Shown here: positions 21,431 to 32,915 of the stretch, in pieces
How the letters are laid out: each line of letters starts with the position of its first letter
Numbering within the stretch: the stretch's first letter is position 1
Assembly: GCA_009760885.1 (NCBI GenBank)
Contig: CM019692.1
Coordinates: 59,775,926-59,839,925, forward strand
Length of the DNA stretch: 64,000 nucleotides
Origin: Achatina immaculata
Taxonomy: Eukaryota; Mollusca; Gastropoda; Stylommatophora; Achatinidae
Direction of reading: 5' to 3'
Position numbers and translations under genes: made by a program
Notes under the pieces: generated by a model
What the model saw: the letters and a program-made list of their open reading frames with translations, nothing else
What the model was told of the DNA's origin: nothing
Databases searched by the model: none

Positions 21431-22577
21431 TGCAACATCCTCATGACATCGGATGAAAGAACATTCTACTTACAAGTCTGATGAGTTAAACAACGGCAGT
21501 AGCCATCAAAACTACAGATGATTTTGTTTGTTTGTTTGTTTGTTTGTTTGTTTGTTTTAGCAGCTGATTGTTAGATGACTTTGTAAGATTACCATCAGAT
21601 TAAGCAGAGATTGGGTTTCGGTGCTTTTGTTTAGATCTACTTTGTGAACGTCCCAGAAAACTTTTTGACCATCAGCATACTTTACTTTGTATCTGTCTAG
21701 TCCGCCAAGTGAGCGACAATCTGTTTCCTTGAGCCATGCTTGACCTCAGGTTGATTTTCAGCTTGAGGTTCAGTTTGATTATGGTTTTCTAGACTTGATA
21801 TTATCAGTATAACACAGACTCCTTCGCTGCCACATGATGGTGACGACGAGCAAATACTAATGTGACAACTAAAGCAATAAAGTTTTATGAGGGACCAGAG
21901 AATAGGAACGTTGAAGAAATTCTTATGTTTGTGGAAATTTGCACAATCTACTCATCAAATCTAGCTTTCTCCTTATATTGTTTGCTTGGATTTTAGTGGA
22001 TGAAGCTTCTTTTACTGAGTTAACGAGTTACTTTCACAGCATTCAAAATATAACTGAGTTCCTTTTGTCATTATGTTGACAGACCCAAGTAATGATAGAC
22101 AGTGGTTAAACCCACTTCCTGTGTTTGAGCAGATAGGAGCAGGATAGAGAGAAAAGCACCAAAGCTGTGTATGAGAAAGCGACACCGTAATAGGCCACGA
22201 CTGTTGAAGTCGCTGTTGCTTCTCTTTTATCTGTGGTTCATTTTAATCCTCCGCGCCCTAAAGATAGAACCACAGTTTCCAAGATATTTTGCTCGCTCTA
22301 TTGCTTCCCCTTGCTGAGACCTCTTTACAAAACACTGCGTTACGTTGCTAAAGAACTGTACGGAGTGAGGATGGTAATTTTACAGTGATATTCCTTTGTG
22401 TCGTGGGCGTCTTTCGGCCCAAAAACATCTGCCTTCACCTCAAAGAAATTTTTGGACCTTCTCACCTTCCCATTGCGAATCCTATTTACTTGATCAGAGT
22501 ACTGTTTTCAGGGGTACATCTGGGAGGTAGAATAGGATCTAAACTACTTATGCTTCGTCAACCCTGACGCAGGTAGT
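21431..22577. other. Unassigned sequence
   Basis: Contains a (TTTG)n microsatellite at 21524-21556. At 22555-22575 TCGTCAACCCTGACGCAGG matches the end of the CR core, but no upstream CR homology is clear. Confidence 0.4.
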
Positions 22578-22722
22578 CAACTATGAGTCACCGACAGTTT
22601 AACCTATGAGTTACCGACAGTTTAACCTATGAGTCACCGACAGTTTAACCTATGAGTCACCGACAGTTTAACCTATGAGTCACCGACAGTTTAACCTATG
22701 AGTTACCGACAGTTTACTCCTT
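22578..22722. repeat. 23-bp minisatellite, 6 units
   Basis: Unit CCTATGAGTCACCGACAGTT plus TAA. The first and last units are partly diverged (GAGTTACC variants). Confidence 0.9.
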
Positions 22723-23150
22723 CTGCTTGAGTATTGCTACTTTCCCTAACAAAAAAAAAAAGGTGTGAAGAGTAAAATAACTAAAGCCGGAACCGCTTTC
22801 GTTGACATGACAAACTTCTGGAATTCAGCCACTCAGTACATTACTAAAACCAAATTAAAACTGTATGAAAGCTGTGTCCGATCCATTCTTCTCTGTGGAA
22901 CAGAAAGCAGGCGAACAAGGGAAGAGTAAAAGGGCAAAATATTCTCATCTCACACAACATGCCACAGAGTGAATTTGAATATTTTGAAAGAGCAAACTTT
23001 GAAATCCTGTCTAAAAGATATATCTGATCCGTTGTCCCTTAGAACATTAATTCTGTATCCAACTCCTGCAGGTCTTCTTCTTTTTGCTATTCGCTTATTG
23101 TTTCTTTATGCAGTTCTGTCTCAGTCAGTCAGTCATTTGCATGTCCCTTG

Positions 23151-24361
23151 CCACGCAGCTGGCGAGATTCTTCAGTTGCCGTGCGTGGGGTGAAACTCCT
23201 TCCGACCAACGAAGAAAAAATGCGGTTAGGGTTGCCGCGCAGCGGCGCCGTGGAAAAGGTGAAGGAAAGGATTAAGTGAAGTAGCCAGTAGTCTCGAGAT
23301 CAGGACTACTCATATCACGGCACCTCTGCTCTAGAGGCCGGTCACGTCCTATATACATCTATACTGGGCAGATTGCCTAAACCGGCTTAACCCAGCGGTT
23401 AAACTAAGACATTGCTGGCGAGATTCTTCGGCTGCCGCACGTGGAGTGAAAATCCTCCTGGCCAATGAAGAAAATCCGAAAATACGATTAGGGTTGCCGT
23501 ACGGCGCCACTGTGAAAAGGCGATGGAAAGGATAAAGTGAAGTTTAATCGGTGTGTCCAGTAGTTTCACGGTGAGAGCTACTCATACCACGGCATCTCTG
23601 CTCTAGAGGCCGGCCATGTCCGTTCTACACCCATACTGGTGAAATATGCCTAAACCGGCTTACACCAGGGGTGAAACTTGATGACTATTTATGTCATGGT
23701 ACCTCCACTCTAGAGGTCGGTCACGTTCTAAACACGCCCATACTGGGATAATATGCCTAAACCGGCTGAACCCAGGGGTGAAACTTACTAATGGCGAGGG
23801 TTCGTCCTCCTGGACAAAAGCTTCGTCCTGGTCACAACTAGGAAGGGTAGCTGCCACGACCACAAAATGCTGAAGTCGGAGATACTGGACCAGGGAAGTC
23901 TAGATAGGCAACCACCTCTCACCCGACGGGGATGTATGCGTATCCTAATCACGCTGAGGTTTTCTGGTGAGGAATTATAACGCTGGACTAGATGGGCAAT
24001 CACCTCTCACCCGGCGGTGATACACGGGTATCCCAAAACACGTCGAGGTTTTCCGGTGATAAAGTCCAACTCTAGGCTGGATGAGCAGCCGCCTCTCATT
24101 AGGCGGGGATATACTGATATCCAAGACACGTTGAGGTTTTCCAGTGAGAAAGTCCAACTCTCGATTAAAATGGTGCAACGAAAACCACAGTGCCGCGCAA
24201 TCCAGCTTCTGTAACCCACCGAGAATACAGGCCCAAGCCCCGCGATACTCTGAACATTTTGTGGTCTTCTCATGGATCTCGTGTGATCCTCTCGGGGACC
24301 ACAGGAGTAAATTCAGGCGGATCACGGGGCGGTCATGGTGGTAGAAGGGTACGAAGAAGAA
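23151..24361 (+). mobile_element. GMR copy (1.21 kb) with 12-bp TSD in LINE A 3' end
   Basis: Plus-orientation GMR with TSDs GCATGTCCCTTG at 23139-23150 and 24362-24373. It starts 6 bp before an M1 boundary (GCTGGCGAGATTC), carries two M1 modules (the second near 23413), M2 modules, three M3 modules and the 3' domain, and ends in GAAGAAGAA. The target is the 3' end of a minus-strand LINE A fragment: AGTCAGTCATTTGCATG lies to the left and AGGAACTTCGCCTCCCTAAT to the right. Confidence 0.88.
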
Positions 24362-24373
24362 GCATGTCCCTTG

Positions 24374-24558
24374 AGGAACTTCGCCTCCCTAATAGCACTC
24401 CTCGGCTGTAAGTAAGGTGCCTGTTTTTTGTTCTAAATATTGAAAATTGATAAGTGAAATGAATAAAAGAGGAATAATAAAATGCGCACCTGCAGAACAC
24501 CTTTCAATGGCTTCTAATATCTATATCTACAGGAGAATAATTATCAGCGATCATTGAT
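24374..24558 (-). pseudogene. LINE A 3' remnant and adjoining sequence
   Basis: 24374 to about 24418 continues the LINE A 3' end interrupted by GMR. It is the complement of the GTTAGGGAGGCAAAGTTCC region of family A. Beyond 24420 nothing is recognised. Confidence 0.5.
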
Positions 24559-24598
<40 letters not shown>

Positions 24599-24604
24599 CT
24601 CTCA
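24559..24604. repeat. (CT)n microsatellite
   Basis: About 22 CT units with one CG. No LINE E terminus is recognisable next to it. Confidence 0.9.
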
Positions 24605-25587
24605 TTCCGAACCTTAAGATCCCGAGACACATTGACCTTACGGAAGGGATTTCCACAGACGCCCGTCCTTCGCTTTTTTTCCCCACTCTTGATAGAGATA
24701 TAGACAGCACGTAATGCACGTTCCTGATGCAGTGTTTGAGATAAGGTACGTTATATTTACAAATCATAGACAAAATGAAATACAAAAGCAAATACCTCAA
24801 GAGGACTGAAGTGCTTATAGCAACAAGTTCATCCAATTCTGGAAAAAAAAAGCCACCAAAGGAGGCCGTCTTCACGGTGGAAATCTTGTATAAGCAACGA
24901 GTCGTCTGAAAGGATATCTATTCGATCTTTTACCGAGCTGTTGTGAAAGGCTAGCAGAGCTTGTCTCACGGCGAGTGATTTATAACTCTAATGTTAGACA
25001 ACACGTCTGTACAATGTAACATTAACGGTTTCAATGCTTTCACAAAGTTGTCTTGCAATTGCGGCGGAGATAACTGATTGTAATCTTATTCTGATGTTGT
25101 TTCTGCGTGCCTTGCTTTTTGGAGTAAGACAGCACTCGTTGGGCGTGAGAAAACATGCCGCTCTCTTGAGTTTACCTGTCAGCAGATTCTGATTTTCTTA
25201 AGTGGAGAAGACGTTGTGGTGATTTTGCTGCAGTGTTGAGGCATTATGGAGGTCTTAATGCTGGAAAAAATAAACTAGCTTCAACGTAGCCTTTACAAAC
25301 CAGGCGACACAAGTAATCATAGAAGGATTATATTTCCACTGCGCGCGTAGTTTAGAAGACATAATATCTTCTTGTCACTCATGTAAGCAAAAGCTTTACA
25401 TTTCATTTAAAAATTTAAGTTGATGTATCGTTGCGCTTGCAGAAAGTTGACCTGTTTCTTGATGGCTTGTCTGAAAATGTGTCTTTGTCTAACCTGTATG
25501 CTAGAATGTTATGGGATCCAATATCACCAGGCAATATAGGAGAAAACAACATCAGATGAAGATTCGCTAATTAAACTGAATGACATA
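24605..25587. other. Unassigned sequence
   Basis: No gene or repeat family recognised. Confidence 0.4.
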
Positions 25588-25730
25588 GGGGTCAGCGACC
25601 CAGAGCTGACTGCTTGTATCATGGTTGACAAACCTCAGCCGACCAAGACCCTATTCCACCTCCCGGCGGGGCCCCTGGAAAAAGACGACAGGCTGTTGAA
25701 GTGAGTAGGGATCGCAGTGGGAAGACCCGG
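25588..25730 (-). repeat. Core repeat (CR) copy
   Basis: The reverse complement contains ACTGCGATCCCTACTC, then GGTGGAATAGGGTCTTGGTC and GGCTGAGGTTTGTCAACC. It aligns with the CR family over about 130 bp with several indels. Confidence 0.5.
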
Positions 25731-26989
25731 TTCTAAAAATTAATCCAGCCAAAGTTGGATGTGTTGGGTCGAAAGGTGCATAACTGCGACACACTGGAAC
25801 CCGAGGACGATCCACAACAAAGAAGATCTAATTTCAGAAGTAAAAGCTTCATACCTGAGCACCAATTCTTGTGGTTCCATTTCACACGCCCTCATTAAGC
25901 AAAATCACAAAAAGTGGAGATTCGATATTAAAAATGAAGGAAAGGAACGGAAATTTTATGCAGAGAACAAAAGCAAAATTTTGAAAACATGTTTGTAAAA
26001 TGTGTCTAACTTTACATTAAAAAAAAAAAAAATTTAAAAAACTGTAAAGTTCTGAATGTTATATTGAGAAAACAGGTATTTCGGAATGTATTTCGTGCAA
26101 GGTGTACAACTTTACCGGTTTAAAAAAGAAAAAAAAAAAGTCCTATAGCGATGATTGCTAAAATCTTCTTGAGACAACAAAGATGAGAACACAATGATCA
26201 ACTTTGAATTGCTTTATTCCACAGCAGACACACAGATTAAGGATTAGCCTTTATTAAGCGCACATCTGAGGTTTTTTTTTTAAATTTTATTAAACAATCA
26301 TCATAGTTTACGATATCACACTGACACTCTAAATACCCAGCTCATTGGAGCAGACATTCTGGCCTTCAGATTGGCTATCAAAAGAACATCGTTCTATAAA
26401 CGACATATTTACATTAAGAAGATTATGGAAGGTTGGCGAGCAAATCTTTCTATCCTGCTTTAGAAAAACCCCATTCGCGAACTGAGCCAAATGAAGCGTC
26501 TTCGGATTAACCAGAGAGACCAGAGAAAAATACTCCTTTTGTTGGTCATGAAAAGAGTCGTGGAACCACTGGACATCTTCATTTCACCAGGTTCTCTTGG
26601 CATATATCAGATCTTGAATAGCTGACAAGATTGGAATGAATGATAGAAAAGAATTTGTTTTAGAAACTTAGGTTGTCCGGGTACAGTTTCCGCTTATCTC
26701 TTTGTCATCTCCACGTGACAGACACGGACGTCTTTGTGTGTAAATTGAAACAGGCGACCTTTGGCTTCACCTGTCGCTTGATAACAGTAATGAGAATAGA
26801 ATCTCCCTCTTTATTAGTTTCTGGTACCGATATTTTTCAAAGCGCAAATCTGACACCGTAAATATATCTAGATTACCCGGGCATCATTATTCCATGTTTT
26901 AAAACGCTCCCGTCTTATAATAAATAAACCAACATAAGAAAAACAAGATTGAAAACGGAACAAATATTCCTTTTTATACTAGTAAATGT
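25731..26989. other. Unassigned AT-rich sequence
   Basis: No recognised features apart from A and T runs (near 26020, 26130 and 26275). Confidence 0.4.
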
Positions 26990-27172
26990 GCCGCCGTGGT
27001 GTAGTGGTTAGAGCACTCGCCTATTGATCAGAAGGTCCCTGGATCAATTCCGCTTTAGGGCTGAAATTTTTCGGACCGACTGGTAACAGGATCAACCCAG
27101 GCTCCAAAAATTTGGAACCTGGGGTTTCCAGAGGGAAATCGACGGCTATTATGACCTGATGTAAAAAAAAAA
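26990..27172 (+). mobile_element. tRNA-derived SINE
   Basis: The 5' part is tRNA-like, with an A-box region TGGTGTAGTGGTTAGAGC (about 26997-27014) and a B-box-like GGATCAATTCC (27041-27051), spaced as in a tRNA gene. A tRNA-unrelated body follows (GGGCTGAAATTTTTCGGACC onward) and then an A-rich tail at about 27162-27172. The lack of an acceptor-stem partner and the attached body show it is a SINE, not a working tRNA gene. No clear TSD was seen. Confidence 0.8.
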
Positions 27173-27216
27173 GAAACATGAATTAAAAGATATAACCGGA
27201 TTCAATACGAATAGAT

Positions 27217-27776
27217 GATGCTGAAATCGGAGACACTGGACCAGGGCAGTCTAGATAGTCAACCACATTCACCCGGCGGGGACGTTTGCGTATCCTAATC
27301 ACGCGGAGGTTTTCCGGTGAGAAAGACCAACTCTAGCCTGGATGGGCTACCACCTCTCACCCATCTGGGATATACTGATATCCAAAACACGCCGAGGTTT
27401 TCCGGTGAGAAAGTCCAACTCTAGATCAAACTCTCTCTCTCTGAACCTTAAGTGCCCAGGGCACATGGGGCTTCCGCAAGGGTTTTCCACAAATGCCTGT
27501 CCTTCGCCTTTTTTTCTGCTCTTGCACAGGTGAGCCCTAGATCAAACTGGTGTAACGAAAACCACGGTGTCCCGCAACCCGCTTCTGAGACAACACCAAG
27601 AATACAGGCTCAAGCCCTGCGATACTCTGAACCTCTTGTGGTCCTCTCGGGGATCTCGTGTGGTCCTTTTGGGGACCACACGGGGGACCACGGGACCTAT
27701 CGAGGACCACAGGTGTAAATTCAGTAGGATCACAAGGCGGTCTTGGTGGTAGAAGCGAACAAAGAAGAAGAAGAAG
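27217..27776 (+). mobile_element. GMR, 5'-truncated copy with 13-bp TSD and nested LINE E
   Basis: TSDs AATACGAATAGAT at 27204-27216 and 27777-27789. It starts within the segment just before the M3 modules, includes about two M3 modules and the 3' domain, and ends in (GAA)n. A perfect 10-bp hairpin (CGTGTGGTCC at 27657-27666, GGACCACACG at 27673-27682) marks the 3' domain. It is interrupted by a LINE E fragment at 27433-27536. The host sequence is not a recognised LINE. Confidence 0.9.
27433..27536 (-). mobile_element. LINE family E, 104-bp 3' fragment nested in GMR
   Basis: TSDs CTAGATCAAACT at 27421-27432 and 27537-27548. Only the last codons (region KDRHLWKTL through CALGT) and the palindrome plus (CT)n tail remain. 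It is an extreme 5' truncation, and it dates this GMR copy as older than LINE E activity. Confidence 0.9.
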
Positions 27777-27789
27777 AATACGAATAGAT

Positions 27790-28824
27790 CACCTGGAAAA
27801 AAATGAGGTAAAAGAGAAAAGCATAGAAAAAAAAAGTAAAATGTGTATTGAAAAAAAGAAAGGATGTGTTCAGATCTTGTGCCAGTTTATGGCAGAGCAG
27901 CTCCCACACCAAGGTCACTTCTTGTACATCGTTACTTCCATAACGTCTGTTTAAACAAAAAAATCTTATTAGCATTTTTATTTACCGCAGCTTCAAGTAA
28001 TAACCCTCCCCCACCTCCCCCACCGCCCACACAAGTTCCTACACACCCTACATATTTATATACTTATTTATAAAAAAATATACAGATATTATGCTTATTA
28101 TCGTTCATCAAATAAGAGACCGATTTTACAGTAAGAGATCAAATAAGCCAGAAGGCGCGGAAAGACAAGGACGCCTAACTTATCGTTTGAAATAGACAAA
28201 ACAGCGTGGAAACACAACGCCCACGCATGGTACAGATAACGGAGAAACAGTCAAGATATTTCATAGCTTCAAATGATACCAGGGAAAACACAGTTTGATC
28301 ATCAACATTATAAGTTAAAAAACAAAATAAAGGCAGTCACACCTACACGACAAAGTTGTGAGCCTTCAAACACAAAAATAAACGGAAGAGAAAGAAAACT
28401 GTTCTCTGGCAACATCACGAAGACATAAGTCGTGACAGTCTTTTACGATCTCCACAAAAACTAACGTTATTAGTCTTTTTGTGTACTTTCTACAATGCGC
28501 AATATTCATCTTCAGGTCCGTCGAAATCCATTTTCTCCCAAACTACCAGAAGACAGCTGAGCCGGAAAATTCAATCAACATTGGACAGAGGCTGCGGACA
28601 ATAAACTAGATGATTTGCACATTAGAAGAAACTTTTGGGGGGTTTTTTTTTCGAATTATCCTGCCAAACTGTACACTCTACAGAGTTTGGGGGCCCAACC
28701 TGGCCCCAAGAAAAGAGCAGAAATGGACAGAAAAATATTCCAGAATTCGCAGGAAAAACTCTTGCAGAGATTCATGGAAACTACACGCCCCCCCCCTGGC
28801 TAGTGGCTGAGCATATGAAATTGA
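27790..28824. other. Unassigned sequence
   Basis: No gene recognised. C-rich runs lie near 28008-28030 and 28788-28796. Overlapping short frames near 28610-28853 have no domain. Confidence 0.4.
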
Positions 28825-28993
28825 AGAAAAGAAGAAGAGGAGGAGGAAAATAAGAAGCAGGAAGAGAAGAAGGAAGAGGAGGTAGAGAAGATGAAGGAGT
28901 AGAAGAAAAAGGAGAAGAAGAAGTAAGAAAAGGAGGAGGAAGTAGAGAAGATGAAGAAGGAAAAGGAGGAAGAGAATAAGAAGTAGGAGGAGG

Positions 28994-29027
<34 letters not shown>

Positions 29028-29150
29028 GGAAGAGAAGATGAAGGAAGAGGAGGAGGAGGAGGAAGAGAAGGTGAAGGAAGAGGAAGAGGAAGAGAAGAAG
29101 AAATAGGAAGAGGAGGAGAAGAAGGAAGAAGAAGAAGAAGAAGAAATAAA
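28825..29150. repeat. Purine tract (GAA/GGA)n, about 325 bp
   Basis: Almost entirely A and G on the plus strand, with mixed GAA, GGA and GAAGAG units and scattered single T. Polypurine tracts of this length can form triplex structures. Confidence 0.9.
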
Positions 29151-29354
29151 TGTATATTACGCTTTTAACAGCGAATTACGCTTAAGTCTGAACATAACTT
29201 TTCATAAACTGGAACTGGTGATTATCAAAACGGTTTTCTCAGCTCTTGGTACAGTCGACAGTCTTGTATGAGCTGAGATTTGGTGATGCAGGTCTCCCTG
29301 GGCCAATAGAAAAACAAACCGAAGTTAGCTGGAAGATGCAATCTTATCTTATAT

Positions 29355-30193
29355 CTTATATCCTTCCCGTGCCGTTAAACGTCACAAAGGGCTCGCAAGG
29401 TAGTTTCAACCTCATCAAGGAATTTTATGTCTATTAATTTGGCCTCTCTTAACAGTGTCTTCTTTAGAGTTTCACGTGGTCTGCCTCTTTTTCTTCGGCC
29501 TTTCCATTTGATAACTTGTTTTGGGATTCTCTGATCGTTTCTTCTCATCACGTGATCAACATATGTCCATCTCCTTTTCCATGAGACTAGTTGTTGTTCA
29601 GTCATCTGTCTTATCTCTGCATTGTTCTTGAATTCGTTCCACTTGATGTCGAGTATTTTCCTTAAGCATTTGTTTTCAAAAGAGTCCAATATATTTTCTA
29701 TTTCTTTAGTTGTTTTCCAGCTTTCACACGCATAAATGAGGGTGGATATTACATTTAAATTGAATAGTCTTAACTTGGATTTTGTGCTTATAACTTTTGA
29801 ATGCCATGTGTTCTCAAGATTCTTGAAGATCGATGCTGCTTTTGCAATTCTAATTCTAACTTCCTTTCTGGTGTCACCATCCTGGTCTATGTAGCTGCCA
29901 AGGTATGGAAATTGATTGAATTCTTCAATATCTGTCCCTTCTACGTGTATTTTTCCATTTTGATTAATGGGAATTTTCATTATTTTTGTTTTGTCCTTGT
30001 TAATTTCAAGTCATATTTTGCTAGCCAGTGAAGTCAGTCTATCTGTTTTTTCTTGCATGGAATTCACATTGTTACTAATAAGAGTTATTTCATCAGCAAA
30101 ATCACAATCTTCAAATTGGGTCCCATATACCCAGTCAGTACCTGTTTTACCTGTGCATTTTTTCATTATGAAGTCTATTGGAATTCCAAAAAG
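29355..30193 (-). mobile_element. LINE family D, 5'-truncated copy
   Basis: Minus strand. The 3' end GGCACGGGAAGGAT is followed by (ATAAG)n. Visible from N to C: a broken palm FADEITLISNN (FADE instead of FADD, so a catalytic Asp is lost), IMKIPINQNGKIHVEG, FPYLGSYIDQDGD, VISTLIYACESWK, CLRKILDIKWNEF, WTYVDHVMRRNDQR (GH changed to DH) and RRKRGRPRETL. The frame is open from 29980 to 29375 but the copy starts in the palm. Confidence 0.85.
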
Positions 30194-30213
30194 CTGACTA
30201 AATAGATACCACC

Positions 30214-30435
30214 ATGAGATGGACAATAAGAATGGCAGTTTTTGCTGTTGGTCTTGCTGTTGTTGCCCTGTCGTACTGCATTTACCAGCAGGATCGTCTT
30301 AACTGTGCAGGTCCTGAGGTACAGCAAGCGTGCTGCCTTTATGACTTGGAGTGGAATTTTTTTTTTTTTAAAGGCAAACTTTTCTGCAGGCCTGCCACCT
30401 TAATTATCATGGCCTTGTTCATAGAGCTAGGATGA
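30214..30435 (+). other. Short open frame with signal-anchor-like N-terminus
   Basis: Starts at CCACCATGAGATGG, a good Kozak context. The first 30 residues are basic and then hydrophobic (MRWTIRMAVFAVGLAVVALS), followed by a Cys-containing stretch and then a T run. It lies just after the LINE D 5' junction. It could be a first exon or chance. No family is recognised. Confidence 0.2.
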
Positions 30436-30439
30436 GAAA

Positions 30440-30540
30440 TATTACTAGGAACATCACTGGAGAGGTGGAGCCAGGGGGTCTTGATCAGCCATGGTTTGCT
30501 GGTCTCCCATGATAACCTTGGCATCATGCCAGCACAGTCA
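30440..30540 (+). repeat. Partial core repeat (CR) copy
   Basis: AGGTGGAGCCAGGGGGTCTT, then GATCAGCCATGGTTTGCTGG, aligns with the most conserved end of the CR core only. Confidence 0.35.
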
Positions 30541-30849
30541 TCTTTGCTCACTGATTGAGAGAAGTTAGAGAACCTGACAATTACTGCTAAATTAAAAGAC
30601 GTCCTCTATCAGCTGGATCAGCTGATCGAGTCAGAGTGGGTGAGAGAAACAGAAATAGATCTTAATTTAGAGACTCCAAGAACCATGCGAAACTAAGAAA
30701 TCGTTACTCCCCCTCTCCCTTCCCGCCCCCCCCCCCGGCCTCAATCCCTAACCTCTCTGACCCCGGAAACAGGCTATTGGTGAAAGTACAGTTATCGAAC
30801 ACGATCAGGGCAACTTGAGAATGAGAGAGAACGATAAAGTAGGTGAAAC

Positions 30850-31310
30850 AGAGAGAGAGAGAGAGAGAGAGAACAGAGAGAAAGGAGAAATAAAATTTAA
30901 AGTTGTAGCAGCAGCAGTAGTAGTAATAGTGGTAGTAGTAGTAGTTTTGTTGTAGCAGTAGTAGTAGTAGTAATAATAGTAATAGTAGTACTAGTGGCAG
31001 TAGTAGTAGTAGTAGTAGTAGTGGCAGTAACAGTAGCAGTAGTAGTAGTAGTTGTTGTTGTTGCTGTTATTGTTGTAGCAGTAGTAGTAGTAGCAGTAAC
31101 AGTAATAGCAGTAGTAGTAGCAGCAGTAGTAGTAATAGCAGTAATAGTAGCAGTAGCTAGTAGTAGCAGTAATAGTAATAGCAGTAATAGCAGCAGTAGC
31201 TAGTAGTAGCAGTAATAGTAATAGCAGTAACAGTAGCAGTAGCTAGTAGTAGCAGTAATAGTAATAGCAGTAATAATGCCAGTAACAGTAGTAGTAGCAG
31301 CAGCAACAGA
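30850..31310. repeat. (GA)n then long AGT/AGC trinucleotide region
   Basis: (GA)n at about 30849-30874. From about 30903 there are roughly 400 bp of AGT, AGC and AAT triplets. Between about 31140 and 31275 a longer unit (AGCTAGTAGTAGCAGTAATA and variants) recurs about three times. Confidence 0.9.
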
Positions 31311-31939
31311 CGAAGAATTAGAACTCATCCATGCTTAGAATGTCCCAAAAAATCAGATTAAGTATGAGAATAATGAGATCTGGCTAGACACTGGGAAAGA
31401 ACAGATGAAGCCAGTAAAACCCCAGACAGAAAGAAGACAATAAACGAGAAATATGTACTCTAGTCTTGTGACGTATTATCTGTGCTTGCTTAGTGGCCTG
31501 GAAGGCGCGCCAACTGCGGCTGGCCGAACGCCATCCCATTATTTAAACAGACAACAAATTCTGGCCAGCTATCATCCTTTGCTCCTTGGGTTTAAATTTA
31601 GAACCTCGCCGACATTAAAGCGGGGAAATGCAAGAACGTGCCAAGTACACTGGGTACAGCAGAGGCCACATTTAAGAGGGCCAGGGACTATGTGATTGGT
31701 CCTGTCAACAAGAACCTCTCTTTTTTCTTTAGAGTTGGCCAGCCCATCTTGTTAACAGTTTTCAACTTAAAATATGTCTTAAATGTTTAGCTTCATTAAA
31801 CACAAATAGGAGATCAAACACTCCCGGAAAGAAAGGGACGAGAAACATCCTCCCAAAGAAACAACCAAGGAAAAAAAAAAATAGAGGGAGGTGGGGGGAG
31901 GGGGGAAAAGGGGGCAGGGGGAGTTGTTTGCAGCAGACA
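31311..31939. other. Unassigned sequence
   Basis: No recognised gene. The frame at 31453-31695 has no identifiable domain. A G-rich tract lies near 31890-31922. Confidence 0.4.
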
Positions 31940-32915
31940 GTTTAGTACACGAAGATGTTGATATAAACCAGTTATAGTTTAGTACACGAAGATGTTGATA
32001 TAAACCAGTTATAGTTTAGAACACGAAGATGTTGATATAAACCAGTTATAGTTTAGTACACGAAGATGTTGATATAAACCAGTTATAGTTTAATACACGA
32101 AGATGTTGGTATAAACCAGTTATAGTTTAGAACACGAAGATGTTGATATAAACCAGTTATAGTTTAATACACGAAGATGTTGATATAACCAAGTTATAGT
32201 TTAGTACACGAAGATGTTGATATAAACCAGTTATAGTTTAGTACACGAAGACGTTGATATAACCAAGTTATAGTTTAGTACACGAAGACGTTGATATAAC
32301 CAAGTTATAGTTTAGTACACGAAGACGTTGATATAACCAAGTTATAGTTTAGTACACGAAGACGTTGATATAACCAAGTTATAGTTTAGTACACGAAGAC
32401 GTTGGTATAAACGAGTTATAGTTTAGTACACGAAGACGTTGATATAACCAAGTTATAGTTTAGTACACGAAGACGTTGATATAACCAAGTTATAGTTTAG
32501 TACACGAAGACGTTGATATAACCAAGTTATAGTTTAGTACACGAAGACGTTGATATAACCAAGTTATAGTTTAGTACACGAAGACGTTGGTATAAACGAG
32601 TTATAGTTTAGTAGACGAAGACGGTGATATATACCAGTTATAGTTTAGTACACGAGGACGTTGATATAACCAAGTTATAGTTTAGTACACGAAGATGTTG
32701 ATATAAACTAGTTATAATTTAGTACACGAAGATGTTGACATAAGCCAGTAATAGATTAGTACAGAAAAGACTGATGAAAGACTTGTTATAAACTAATTAT
32801 AATTTAGTACACGAAGATGTTGATGAAATATATGTTATAAACTAGTTATAGTTTAGTACACGAAGATATTGATAGAGGACTTGTTATAAACTAGTTACTT
32901 CTTTTGTCCTATCTC
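31940..32915. repeat. 37-bp minisatellite, about 26 units, with higher-order blocks
   Basis: Unit GTTTAGTACACGAAGATGTT followed by GATATAAACCAGTTATA. Two unit types alternate in blocks: AAGATGTTG with AAACCAG, and AAGACGTTG with AACCAAG. Between about 32250 and 32600, four AACCAAG units followed by one GGTATAAACGAG unit occur twice, a 185-bp higher-order repeat. The last few units are diverged and longer. Confidence 0.92.

Noticed and set aside
26990..27172. Functional tRNA gene
   Set aside because: Box A and B-like motifs are present but the acceptor stem does not close, and a SINE body with an A tail follows. The same reasoning applies to 56873-57142.
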